DNA from: 13-1-40CM-70-15 sp964641215
Lineage (GTDB): Bacteria > Gemmatimonadota > Gemmatimonadetes > Gemmatimonadales > GWC2-71-9
DNA length: 30,436 bases
Assembly: GCA_964641215.1 (NCBI GenBank)
Contig: CAZXKD010000012.1
Location: forward strand, 1 to 30,436
Direction: 5' to 3'
In this document: piece after piece, positions 16,630-24,191 of the stretch
Layout: the number at the start of each line of letters is the position of its first letter
Position numbering within the stretch: position 1 is the stretch's first letter
The notes under the pieces: generated by a model
What the model was told of the DNA's origin: nothing
Seen by the model: the letters and a program-made list of their open reading frames with translations, nothing else
Databases searched by the model: none
Program-made: the position numbers and the translations under genes

Positions 16630-17085
16630 TCACGCTCCCTCCGCCGCGCACAACGTGCGGTAGAACTCCTCCGGCGTCTTGGCCGCGAGTAGCCGCGCCC
16701 GCAGCGGTTCCTGGCGCACCAGGCGCGAGATCCGGCTCAGCGCTTTCACGTGGACCCCGGCCAGCGCTTCGGGACCGGCCAGCAGGAAAAACAGGCGCAC
16801 CGGCTCGCCATCGATCGTTTCATACCGGACCGGGCGGTCGGTCGTCCCAGCTACCACGGAGAGGGCGGCGAGGCTGGGGGACTTGCCGTGCGGGACCGCC
16901 ACGCCGTACCCGATCCCCGTCGGAAACTGCCGCTCCCGCTCGAGAATCGCCCCCAGGACCTCCGCGGCCGCTGCTCCGTTGCCGGCCACCGCCATGTCCA
17001 CGAGCTCCCGCAAGACCCCCTCTTTGTCGGTTGCTTTGAGGGGGACGCGGATACGGTTCGGTGTCAACAGCTCGGAGAGACGCAC
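16630..17085 (-). CDS. PTS IIA-like (PtsN/EIIA-Ntr type) phosphocarrier protein
   Basis: A 151-residue PTS EIIA type-2 domain. The phospho-accepting histidine is His66 in GVAVPHGKSP, preceded by ERERQFPTGIGYG, as in PtsN and fructose IIA domains. No transporter or HPr gene is nearby, so a regulatory role like EIIA-Ntr is more likely than sugar uptake. The start is GTG. The stop is 4 nt before the aspS GTG. As the first gene after the divergent region 17086-17135, it probably opens the aspS-phoH-pgpH-ybeY-corC-mgtE run. Confidence 0.88.
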   Translation of the reverse strand: MRLSELLTPNRIRVPLKATDKEGVLRELVDMAVAGNGAAAAEVLGAILERERQFPTGIGYGVAVPHGKSPSLAALSVVAGTTDRPVRYETIDGEPVRLFFLLAGPEALAGVHVKALSRISRLVRQEPLRARLLAAKTPEEFYRTLCAAEGA

Positions 17086-17135
17086 GATCTGCCCAAGTGG
17101 TGTAAGCGATTGAATCTAGTTAAGTTGAGCCAGCA
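17086..17135. promoter_or_regulatory. divergent promoter region between the PTS IIA gene and the outer-membrane protein gene
   Basis: A 50-bp spacer between divergent start codons, with an AT-rich core at 17107-17128 that stands out from its surroundings. On the minus strand TTGCTG and TTCAAT at 16-nt spacing are a weak promoter match. On the plus strand I find no good pair. Neither start has a clear Shine-Dalgarno sequence. The role is inferred mainly from position. Confidence 0.4.
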
Positions 17136-18050
17136 ATGCTACATCGCTACCTGAAGCTTGCCGCCTGCGCTTTCCCCGGGCTGTGGCCGATCGGCCTCCT
17201 CGCTCAGCAAGCGGCCGGCGCCGAGTTGTGGCGCCTCGCAGCCGCCACCGTCCCCGTGCCCGAGGCCTTGGCCACCGGCGGGTCAGCGGCCTTCTGGAAC
17301 CCCGCCCAGCACGACGATGGCGCGCAAGCGCTGCTCGGCATCGACGCCATTCAGACGCCCGACGCCGTCAATGCCTCGGGGTTCCTCGGCGTGCTGCGGA
17401 TGCGGCTCGGCGGCGGTGGGGGTCGGATGGGGGTAGTGTATGGCCGCATGCAACTCCGCGGCCTGACGCGGACCTCGCTGAGTCCCGAGCCCGATCAGGG
17501 CACGATCCCCTTCTTCACCCACACCGTCGGCGCAAGTGGGGCGCTCGTCCGGGAGCGTATGGCGGTCGCCGCGACCCTCGCCTACCACGAGACCCGGCTC
17601 GACCAGACTGACGTCGGTCATTGGACCCTCGACGCCGGGTTCGACCGGCGTATCGGCGACGTCCTGCGGGTGGCTGCCGCCACGCACTTTTTCTCGCGCG
17701 GGTCCACCAGCGATGCGGCGCAGGACATCTACGCGGGGCTCGAGTGCCGAGTGTTCCGTGGCCCGCTCTGGAACGGCGGCTCGGCCGCCAACATCCGTGC
17801 TCGTTACGGCGTCGCCTTCGGCCACGGTTTTGGCGCGGACCACCAGTTCGGCGCGGGGATCGACTTCGGCGACCCATTCGCCTTCGATCTCCTTGTGGCG
17901 CGCGAGGGCGGGTACGCCGGCCCGACATGGCGGGCGGTCGGCGGGTTGCGAGTCGGCATCGGCCGTTACAAAGTGAGCTTCGCGCGCGACGGCGGCGGGA
18001 ACGATGTCGGGTCGGCGTTTCGCGTTGGTCTGGAGACCCGGCTCCGTTGA
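17136..18050 (+). CDS. predicted outer-membrane beta-barrel protein (PorV/UPF0164-like)
   Basis: A 304-residue protein of unknown function. It has a signal peptide (about 1-29: basic start, hydrophobic core, LLAQQAAGA cleavage region). The mature part is made of alternating strands with many Gly and aromatic residues. It opens with ALATGGSAAFWNPAQ, which resembles the NPA motif after the first strand in PorV/UPF0164 barrels of Gram-negative bacteria, and ends in Arg after GSAFRVGLETRLR. Every later segment looks like a barrel strand (RMGVVYGRMQLRG, GLRVGIGRYKVSFAR). Its TGA overlaps the TTG start of rlmN (TTGA). The barrel assignment is from pattern, not from a recognised domain. Confidence 0.72.
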   Translation: MLHRYLKLAACAFPGLWPIGLLAQQAAGAELWRLAAATVPVPEALATGGSAAFWNPAQHDDGAQALLGIDAIQTPDAVNASGFLGVLRMRLGGGGGRMGVVYGRMQLRGLTRTSLSPEPDQGTIPFFTHTVGASGALVRERMAVAATLAYHETRLDQTDVGHWTLDAGFDRRIGDVLRVAAATHFFSRGSTSDAAQDIYAGLECRVFRGPLWNGGSAANIRARYGVAFGHGFGADHQFGAGIDFGDPFAFDLLVAREGGYAGPTWRAVGGLRVGIGRYKVSFARDGGGNDVGSAFRVGLETRLR

Positions 18051-19114
18051 GCCTGGATCTGCTGGCGCTCACCCCCGACTCGGCGCGGGCGAGCATCGCC
18101 GAGTGGCTGGCTGCTCGCGGTGAGCCCGACTACCGCTTGCGGCAGATCGTTCCCCGTCTGTGGGCGCGTCCGGTAGCCCGCTGGGCCGACGCCACCGACT
18201 TGCCCGTAGACCTTCGGGCAGCACTGGAGCAGGCATTCCCGCTCCCGCGGCTCGAGCTCGCGGCGCACCAGATCTCCCGCGACGGGACCGAGAAGTTCCT
18301 CTGGAAGCTCGCCGATGGGGAAGCGATCGAGTCGGTCCTCATTCCCGAAGGAAACCGCCGCACCCTGTGCCTCTCCTCCCAAGTCGGGTGCGCGCTCGGC
18401 TGCGTGTTCTGCGCCACAGGCCTGATGGGATGGCGGCGTAACCTCTCTCCCGGGGAGATCGCGGGCCAGGTCCGGGAAGTCGTGCTCCGCGACCCCGCGA
18501 TGAAACCGACCAATGTGGTGTTCATGGGCATGGGTGAGCCACTGCTCAACTGGGAGCACGTGGACGTCGCGCTCACGATCCTGAACCACCCCGAGGGCCT
18601 GGAGATCGGCGCGCGCCACATCACGGTTTCCACCGTTGGCATCGTGCCCAATCTGGCCAAGCTCGCCAGGCGGCCGGAGCAGTTCCGGCTGGCGTTGTCC
18701 TTGCACGCGCCGACGCCGGCGCTGCGCCACACCTTGATGCCGATCGAGCGGAAATACGCGCTGGCTGCGGTGTTGGCGGCGTTGCAGCAGTTCCGGCGGC
18801 GGGTGACGCTGGAGTACGTGCTGATCAACGGGCACAACGATTCCCTCGAGACGGCGGACGCACTGGCGGCGCTCGCCAGCCCCCTGGGGGCGCTGGTGAA
18901 CCTGCTGCCGCTCCACCCGGGCGGTGCGCCCGGGCTCACCCCCAGTCCCCACGCGCAAATGCTGGCCTTCGAGCGGCGGCTGAAGCAGCACGGCGTCAAG
19001 GCGGTGCTGCGGCGCAGCCGAGGCCTCGACATCAGCGCCGCCTGCGGGCAGTTACGGGTGGAGCTGGGCCCGCGGTCGAAAATCCGACCCCAGGAGCACG
19101 CTCGCGTCGAGTAA
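18047..19114 (+). CDS. rlmN: RlmN: 23S rRNA A2503 / tRNA A37 C2-methyltransferase (radical SAM)
   Basis: A 355-residue radical-SAM methyltransferase. The iron-sulfur cluster motif is Cys115, Cys119 and Cys122 (CALGCVFC). Other signatures are GEAIESVLIPEG, LCLSSQVGC, NVVFMGMGEPLLN, ITVSTVGIVP, LALSLHAP and the C-terminal RGLDISAACGQL, whose Cys is the second methyl-transfer cysteine. Length matches the family (350-400). The only suitable start is TTG at 18047, overlapping the upstream TGA, with a loose GGAGA about ten bases upstream. The frame is open further upstream but that part lies inside the outer-membrane protein gene. Its last 63 nt overlap the end of the convergent LytR_C gene. Confidence 0.96.
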   Translation: MSLDLLALTPDSARASIAEWLAARGEPDYRLRQIVPRLWARPVARWADATDLPVDLRAALEQAFPLPRLELAAHQISRDGTEKFLWKLADGEAIESVLIPEGNRRTLCLSSQVGCALGCVFCATGLMGWRRNLSPGEIAGQVREVVLRDPAMKPTNVVFMGMGEPLLNWEHVDVALTILNHPEGLEIGARHITVSTVGIVPNLAKLARRPEQFRLALSLHAPTPALRHTLMPIERKYALAAVLAALQQFRRRVTLEYVLINGHNDSLETADALAALASPLGALVNLLPLHPGGAPGLTPSPHAQMLAFERRLKQHGVKAVLRRSRGLDISAACGQLRVELGPRSKIRPQEHARVE

Positions 19115-19483
19115 CCGGGTGCTGTCGGCCTGGACGATCACCTTGCCCACGCGCAGCGCCTTGCGGATGCGTTCGCCGACGGATGCCGGCCCGCGGCGGA
19201 TGAAGATACGGGTGGAGTCGAGCGGCGATCCCCCCTCCCCCCCCCCCGGGGGCGCGTTCCCGAAGCTCACGACATCGATGCCCGCCCGACGCAGGACCCG
19301 CGTGCCCGCACGGGCGAGGCCGGGTCTCCCGCTGGCATTCAGCACCTCCACGATGATGCGGTCCCCCGAGTCTCCCGGGATCGGAAGCGCATGCGGCGCT
19401 CGATCTCCGTGACAGGCGACTGTCGCGAACGCGAAGAGGAGGCACAGTCCGACGGTCCGACGGTCCGACCGACCGACGCTCAT
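19052..19483 (-). CDS. lipoprotein with LytR_C (LytR/CpsA/Psr C-terminal-like) domain
   Basis: A 143-residue predicted lipoprotein. The short signal (MSVGRSDRRTVGLCLLFAF) leads to a Cys at residue 24 after TVA, an imperfect lipobox. The mature part has IIVEVLNASGRPGLARAGTRVLRRAGIDVVSFGN, the usual start of the LytR_C domain, and a second strand-helix unit ending VLLGSDF. The domain is usually found after YqeK in gene order. The ATG overlaps the yqeK stop (ATGA), which decides against a longer frame to 19549. Two sequence oddities affect it: the N-terminal codons are made of four 8-bp repeats, and a G11 tract encodes a Gly-rich loop. Function unknown; envelope role inferred. Confidence 0.82.
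   Translation of the reverse strand: MSVGRSDRRTVGLCLLFAFATVACHGDRAPHALPIPGDSGDRIIVEVLNASGRPGLARAGTRVLRRAGIDVVSFGNAPPGGGEGGSPLDSTRIFIRRGPASVGERIRKALRVGKVIVQADSTRLLDASVLLGSDFRPRAQLHP
19231..19247. repeat. C/G homopolymer tract (C5-T-C11) inside the LytR_C lipoprotein gene
   Basis: On the plus strand five C, a T and eleven C, followed by five G. On the coding (minus) strand this reads as a G11 run plus a G-rich stretch and encodes part of PPGGGEGG. A run of eleven identical bases in a coding region is prone to slippage; a one-base change would shift the frame of the last half of the protein. Confidence 0.85.
19447..19478. repeat. four tandem 8-bp units at the 5' end of the LytR_C gene
   Basis: Units are GTCCGACG, GTCCGACG, GTCCGACC and GACCGACG. 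This is the same octamer family as in the palindrome inside meaB (6767-6843), here as a single arm. On the coding strand it begins within the third codon and encodes the VGRSDRRTVG part of the signal peptide. Confidence 0.85.
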
Positions 19484-19974
19484 CGCACGAGCGCGTTCCA
19501 GAAACCAACGGTTTCCGGGGGCAGCGCCCAGCCGGAGCGCAGCACCCACGCGATGCGCCGTTGCGCCACCTCGCGCAGCACCGCATCGCGCTGGAGCGGT
19601 ACGCGCGCCGCCAGGAGGCGGCGTTCCTCGCGGTCATACTCCCGCCCGGGCTCCAGGAAGTCGGCCAGGTAGAGCATGCGCCCCACGTCGTCCCAGCCGG
19701 CGTAGCCGAGTGAGTGGTAGCGAATCGCGTCCAGCACGCCGCGGTCGGACTCGCCGTCCCGCGCCGCCCGGTCAGCGGCGAGCGGGCCGTGGGCTAGCTC
19801 GTTCGCTGCGGGGGCGTCGCGGAGCGCGTCGTGCAACCAGGCGGCGCGGATCCAGCGAGTCCGCTCACCCGGCGACACGCCCAGGGCGGCCGCCCACTCC
19901 GTGACGAGTCCGGCGACGCGCTCGATATGCGCGCGCCGCTCCGGGCTCGCCTGAGCCCAGGGGGGCAGCCCCAT
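19480..19974 (-). CDS. yqeK: YqeK-like HD-domain hydrolase (predicted Ap4A hydrolase)
   Basis: A 164-residue HD-superfamily protein. Metal-site residues follow the YqeK pattern: His16 (AHIERV), His48-Asp49 (WLHDA), His62 (AHGPLAA), IRYHSLG and YLADFLEPGREYD. Members cleave diadenosine tetraphosphate symmetrically to ADP. Often yqeK is followed by rsfS and a LytR_C gene; here LytR_C follows directly and rsfS is not in the window. The ATG shares one base with the panC stop (TGATG), and the stop overlaps the next ATG (ATGA). Confidence 0.88.
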   Translation of the reverse strand: MGLPPWAQASPERRAHIERVAGLVTEWAAALGVSPGERTRWIRAAWLHDALRDAPAANELAHGPLAADRAARDGESDRGVLDAIRYHSLGYAGWDDVGRMLYLADFLEPGREYDREERRLLAARVPLQRDAVLREVAQRRIAWVLRSGWALPPETVGFWNALVR

Positions 19975-20843
19975 CAGGCCCGCACCGTGGGGTCCGCGCC
20001 GATCCCCTCCCCGAGCACGACGTTGTCGATGAGTCGGGTGGACCCGACTCGCGCCGCGACCACGACGATCGTCTTTGCGTTCACTCGCGCCACTGGCTGA
20101 AGGGCCTCGTCCACCAGCGCCAAATACTCCGGGATCACCCCCGGCGCCCCGAGGATTTCCATCCCCCGGCGCTCCAGGCGCTCCGCATCGGCTTCGCCGC
20201 CGCGCCAGGCCTGCTCGATGGCCCGCAGCGCCCGTGACAGCGCCAGGGCGGGGCGCCGCTCGTCCGCGCTGAGGTAGGTGTTTCGCGAGGACAGGGCGAG
20301 GCCATCGAGCTCCCGTGTCGTCGGAGCGACCTCGATCTCTACCGGGATGTCCAGATCCGCCACCATGCGCCGGATCAACGTCGCTTGCTGAAAGTCCTTG
20401 CGACCGAAGACGGCGACCTCAGGCTCCACCACATGGAACAGCTTCGCCACGATGGTGAGCACACCGGTGAAATGGCCGGGGCGGCTCGCGCCCTCCAGCA
20501 CGTCCGCCATAGCGACGGGCGCGACGCGGGCAACCAGGTCCGCCGGGTACATCGCCTTCGTGTCGGGGGTGAACAGGCAGTCCACGCCGCGCTCCCGGGC
20601 GAGCGGGCGGTCCCGCGCGAGGTCACGCGGGTAGGCGTCGAAGTCTTCGCGCGGGCCGAATTGCAGCGGATTCACGAAGATGCTGAGTACCACCTGGTCG
20701 GCGCGCGCCTTAGCCCGATCGACCAGCCGCAGGTGTCCCTCATGGAGGTACCCCATGGTCGGCACGAAGCCGACACGGCCGCCGCCGGACTTCTGGGCGC
20801 GGCTCCAGGCGCGCATCTCGGACAGGCCGGAGAGCTCGAGCAT
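19974..20843 (-). CDS. panC: pantothenate synthetase (pantoate-beta-alanine ligase)
   Basis: A 289-residue nucleotidyltransferase-fold enzyme that joins pantoate and beta-alanine with ATP to give pantothenate. The HxGH signature is in PTMGYLHEGHLRLV (about residues 28-42). Also seen are VFGRKDFQQ for ATP/pantoate binding and ALSSRNTYLS, the KMSKS-like equivalent. Full family length (280-290). ATG start 12 nt after the panB stop. With panB it gives two consecutive steps of vitamin B5 synthesis. Confidence 0.97.
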   Translation of the reverse strand: MLELSGLSEMRAWSRAQKSGGGRVGFVPTMGYLHEGHLRLVDRAKARADQVVLSIFVNPLQFGPREDFDAYPRDLARDRPLARERGVDCLFTPDTKAMYPADLVARVAPVAMADVLEGASRPGHFTGVLTIVAKLFHVVEPEVAVFGRKDFQQATLIRRMVADLDIPVEIEVAPTTRELDGLALSSRNTYLSADERRPALALSRALRAIEQAWRGGEADAERLERRGMEILGAPGVIPEYLALVDEALQPVARVNAKTIVVVAARVGSTRLIDNVVLGEGIGADPTVRA

Positions 20844-20855
20844 GCCGGGTGGGGC

Positions 20856-21671
20856 TTACTCTCCGAACGAATGCTCGGGCCCGGGATACCGCCCCTCGCG
20901 CACTTCGGCGGCAAACAGGCCCACCGCTTCGCGGACCTCGGCCGCGAGTGATGCGTACTTCTTGACGAACTTGGCGTTGAAGCGGTCGTTCAGTCCCAGC
21001 ATGTCGGGCAGTACCAACACCTGGCCGTCGCAGGCCGGGCCCGCGCCGATCCCGATGGTCGGGATGGCGAGCGCCTTCGTGATGTCCGAGGCCCGTGGCG
21101 CCGGTATCAGCTCCAGCACGATCGCGAACGCCCCGGCTTCTTCCAGCGCTCTGGCGTCCTCTTTGAGGCGATGTGCCGCGGCATCGTCCCGCCCCTGGAC
21201 GCGATAGCCTCCCAGCGCGTGCACCGATTGTGGCGTGAGCCCGATGTGCCCCATCACTGGGATCCCTACTTCCACTAGGGAGCGGACGGTCGGCGCGATC
21301 GGCGCTCCCCCCTCCACCTTCACCGCGTGGCATCCCGTCTCGGCCAGCACACGCCCGCAGTTGCGGATGGCCTCTTCCCTCGAGACCTGATAGGTCAGGA
21401 AGGGCATGTCGCACACGACCAACGCCCGCTGCGCGCCACGCCGGACGATCTTGGTGTGGTAGACCATTTGCTCCAGCGTCGCCGAGAGCGTCGACTCCGC
21501 CCCCGCCAGCACCTGGTTCACGGAGTCTCCGACGAGCAAGACGTCCACACCGCTCGCGTCGAGCAAACGCGCGAACAGCGCATCGTAACAGGTCAGCATC
21601 ACGATGCGCTCCCCGCGTTCCTTCATCTTGAGGAGCGCGTGCGTCGTCACCGGTTTGCGCTCGTCAGCCAT
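20856..21671 (-). CDS. panB: 3-methyl-2-oxobutanoate (ketopantoate) hydroxymethyltransferase
   Basis: A 271-residue PanB that makes ketopantoate from ketoisovalerate and methylene-tetrahydrofolate. Metal/substrate residues are visible in LLVGDSVNQV (Asp45-type) and VVCDMPFLTYQ (Asp84-type), with VKVEGG, MGHIGLTPQ and PTIGIGAGPACDGQVLVLPDMLGL after them. The segment after GDS differs from the usual GMVVLGYDS (NQVLAGAES here), a minor divergence. The ATG overlaps the folK stop by 8 nt. Coupling with folK is sensible, as PanB uses a folate cofactor. Confidence 0.97.
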   Translation of the reverse strand: MADERKPVTTHALLKMKERGERIVMLTCYDALFARLLDASGVDVLLVGDSVNQVLAGAESTLSATLEQMVYHTKIVRRGAQRALVVCDMPFLTYQVSREEAIRNCGRVLAETGCHAVKVEGGAPIAPTVRSLVEVGIPVMGHIGLTPQSVHALGGYRVQGRDDAAAHRLKEDARALEEAGAFAIVLELIPAPRASDITKALAIPTIGIGAGPACDGQVLVLPDMLGLNDRFNAKFVKKYASLAAEVREAVGLFAAEVREGRYPGPEHSFGE

Positions 21672-22092
21672 GGGTCACCGGCGGCGCGTCGAGCTCGGCG
21701 ATCTCCCGGAGCCAGAAGGCGCGGTGCGGGAGCTCGGGATGCGGTAGGGTGAGCTCCGGGGTGCCGACGATGCGGTCGCCGAACCGCACGATGTCCAGGT
21801 CAAGGGTGCGAGGCCCCCACCGGATGCGTCGCTCCCGGCCTCGCTCAGTCTCGATCGCCCGGCACTCGACCAACAGCTCGGCGGGCTCGAGCCCGGTCTC
21901 GAGAAGGGCCATTTGATTCAGGTAGGGTCCCTGCGGAATCGGACCGAGCGGCGCAGTCTGCTCGATCCTCGAGACGGCTACCAGGCGGGTCTCGGGCACC
22001 ATGGCCAGCCGACGCACGGCGTACGCCAGATGCGCGGTGCGGTCGCCCACGTTCGACCCGAGGGCCACGTACACCCGCTCACGCGCGCTCAC
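21664..22092 (-). CDS. folK: HPPK: 6-hydroxymethyl-7,8-dihydropterin pyrophosphokinase
   Basis: A 142-residue enzyme of folate synthesis that transfers pyrophosphate from ATP to the pterin. The start VYVALGSNVGDR and the signature RIRWGPRTLDLDIVRFG (with the two metal-binding Asp) are clear, as is LPHPELPHRAFWL. Length is normal to slightly short. The start is GTG, 17 nt after the transducer stop, with no good ribosome binding site. No folP or folB is in the window. Confidence 0.96.
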   Translation of the reverse strand: MSARERVYVALGSNVGDRTAHLAYAVRRLAMVPETRLVAVSRIEQTAPLGPIPQGPYLNQMALLETGLEPAELLVECRAIETERGRERRIRWGPRTLDLDIVRFGDRIVGTPELTLPHPELPHRAFWLREIAELDAPPVTHG

Positions 22093-22109
22093 GCCCGTAA
22101 GCTAGAGGC

Positions 22110-24191
22110 TCAGGCGATGCTGGCAAAGCCGCGTGTCAGTTCCCGCAGCATCGCGGCCACCGCCTCGAGCTCCCGCGTGGCCACTTCGAGCTCCGTGAGC
22201 CCGCGTGCCGCCTCGCTGGCTCGCGATGCCACGTCGTCCGCCTCGGAGCGGTTCTTCCCCGCGATCGCCGCGACCGCATGGATCCGCTGCCGTAACCGGC
22301 TGAATGCCGTATCCTGTTCTCCCGCTGCGGTCGCGATGCGCTGCGCGTGCGTAGTGGCATCGGCCGTCGCTGCCACGATGGCATCCAGCGCCTCGAGTGC
22401 GCCGGCGGAGAGCTCCTCCACGCCGCCCACGTTGACCTGCCCGCGACGCATCTGCTCCACCACATCACCGACCTGCCGGTGGATATCTTCCACCAGCTGG
22501 GCGGCCTCGGCGGCCGCGGTCGCGCTCTGCTCCGCCAGGTGCCGGACTTCCTCGGCCACCACGGCGAACCCCTTGCCGTGCTTCCCCGCGCGCGCGGCCT
22601 CGATCGCCGCGTTCAGCGCCAGCAGGTTGGTCATGTCGGCCAGCTCCCGGATCGACGCGATGAACCCGGTGATGCGCCGGCTCACCTGTCCCAGGCGTTG
22701 CACCTTGCTGGAGCTCTCCCCCACGAACGTCTTCAGGGCCACCAGCCGCTCGATCGCGTCCCGGATCCGCTGGCGGTTCTTGGCCGCGACTTCGCTGGCT
22801 GAGGTCGACGCCCGCGCCGCCTCCGCCCCGTCATCCGACACGCGCCGGGACACCTGCGACAACGTCTCCGTGGCCTCCAGTCCGCCCGAGACCTCCCCCT
22901 CCTCGCTGGCGACGCCGGACCGGATCGCCTCCGTCGAGACGACGACCGCCGCGGCGGCCTCGCGCAGCCCCATCGCCGCGTGCGTCAGCGTGCCGAGCTG
23001 CTGGGTCATCCGTTCCACCGTCTCCACCAGCGGGCGTCGCAGCTCGGTGATGTGGATGGCGGTGGCGAGCTGGTTGGCAAACGTGGAGATCGTCAGGATG
23101 TCCTTGCGACGGTACACGCGCTTCTTGTGGTGCTCCAGCTCGAGCGTCCCGATCACCTGGTCCCCGAACTTGAGCGGGACGATGACCAGGCTCTGCACCT
23201 CTTCCGGCGCGTCGGCGACGCGTTTGTCGCGCGTGACATCGTCGATCACCTCGGTCTTGCCGGCCGCCACGATCGACGCGCGCAATCCCGCCGTGTCCGC
23301 CGACGGTTCCCCGCGCTCGGCGCGGCCGATCCTGCTGCGGTAGGCGAGCGTCGGCTGGCCGTCCACCATGCGGTAGATGCGGAAGTCGCCCCAGTCGACG
23401 AGCCGGTGCGCCAGCCGCTCGATCCGCCGGAATGAATCGTCGAGCCGCAGGTTGCTCGTGATCACCGCCTCCATCGCGTGAATCTTGTTCAGCTCCTCGG
23501 CGGAGATCGCCTCTTCGAGCATGCGCTTGAGCAGCAGGCCCAGAGCGCCGAGCGCAGCGGCCACGAACACCCACGCGAGCGGTGGCCACTCCACGACGGC
23601 CGCGACCACGGTGGCGGTCGCCACCACGGTGGCGAAGTACGCGATGCACTCGTAGCGCACGATCAGCAGCTGTTCCTCCTGCTCGAGCTTGGCCCGCGCG
23701 ATCAGCGAGAAGTAGAAGAGCAGCCGGCCGACCACGAAGTAGGCGAGCAGGAAGAAGAACAACGCCGGGATCGTCGCGACCGCGATCTCCGGAGCGGCGA
23801 TGTCGGACACGCGCAAGATGGCGGCGTACACTCCGTACGCGGCAACCAGCGCGATGACCTCGCGCCCCAGGTTGATCCAGGCGACGCGCACGGGCTTGCG
23901 CTGCCACACCCGGTCCGCCCCGAGAACGGCGAGCGCGACCGCCAGCGCCGCCGCCGGCATGCCGACCACGAGGCTCCCGGCGAGGGCGACGAGCCCGGTC
24001 TGATTGAGGTAGGAGTACTTGCTGAGCGGCAGCGCCAACCCGCGCAGCATGACTCCGGCGGCGATCATCACCACGATCTCTGGGCTCTGCCCGAGCCAGC
24101 GGGGATCTGCGGCGAGCACACCGACCAGCAGCGCCAGCCCGCCGTACGCCAGCGTCTGGCTGTACAGGCCGACGAACCGCTGGACGCTCAT
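22110..24191 (-). CDS. membrane signal transducer: multi-pass N-terminus, GAF domain, methyl-accepting chemotaxis signalling domain
   Basis: A 693-residue protein. Residues about 10-225 hold six or seven hydrophobic segments, unlike the two-helix layout of classical chemoreceptors. A GAF domain follows (about 245-395), with VSLVIVPLKFGDQVIGTLELEHHKK-type strands. Residues about 430-690 form the cytoplasmic MA coiled coil with the conserved hairpin tip (TNLLALNAAIEAARAGKHGKGFAVVAEEVRHLAEQ). No HAMP domain or CheW-binding pentapeptide tail is seen. No che genes are nearby. The ATG overlaps the trpA stop (ATGA), so it is translated with tryptophan genes. Ligand unknown; a membrane or intracellular metabolic sensor is possible. 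Confidence 0.87.
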   Translation of the reverse strand: MSVQRFVGLYSQTLAYGGLALLVGVLAADPRWLGQSPEIVVMIAAGVMLRGLALPLSKYSYLNQTGLVALAGSLVVGMPAAALAVALAVLGADRVWQRKPVRVAWINLGREVIALVAAYGVYAAILRVSDIAAPEIAVATIPALFFFLLAYFVVGRLLFYFSLIARAKLEQEEQLLIVRYECIAYFATVVATATVVAAVVEWPPLAWVFVAAALGALGLLLKRMLEEAISAEELNKIHAMEAVITSNLRLDDSFRRIERLAHRLVDWGDFRIYRMVDGQPTLAYRSRIGRAERGEPSADTAGLRASIVAAGKTEVIDDVTRDKRVADAPEEVQSLVIVPLKFGDQVIGTLELEHHKKRVYRRKDILTISTFANQLATAIHITELRRPLVETVERMTQQLGTLTHAAMGLREAAAAVVVSTEAIRSGVASEEGEVSGGLEATETLSQVSRRVSDDGAEAARASTSASEVAAKNRQRIRDAIERLVALKTFVGESSSKVQRLGQVSRRITGFIASIRELADMTNLLALNAAIEAARAGKHGKGFAVVAEEVRHLAEQSATAAAEAAQLVEDIHRQVGDVVEQMRRGQVNVGGVEELSAGALEALDAIVAATADATTHAQRIATAAGEQDTAFSRLRQRIHAVAAIAGKNRSEADDVASRASEAARGLTELEVATRELEAVAAMLRELTRGFASIA

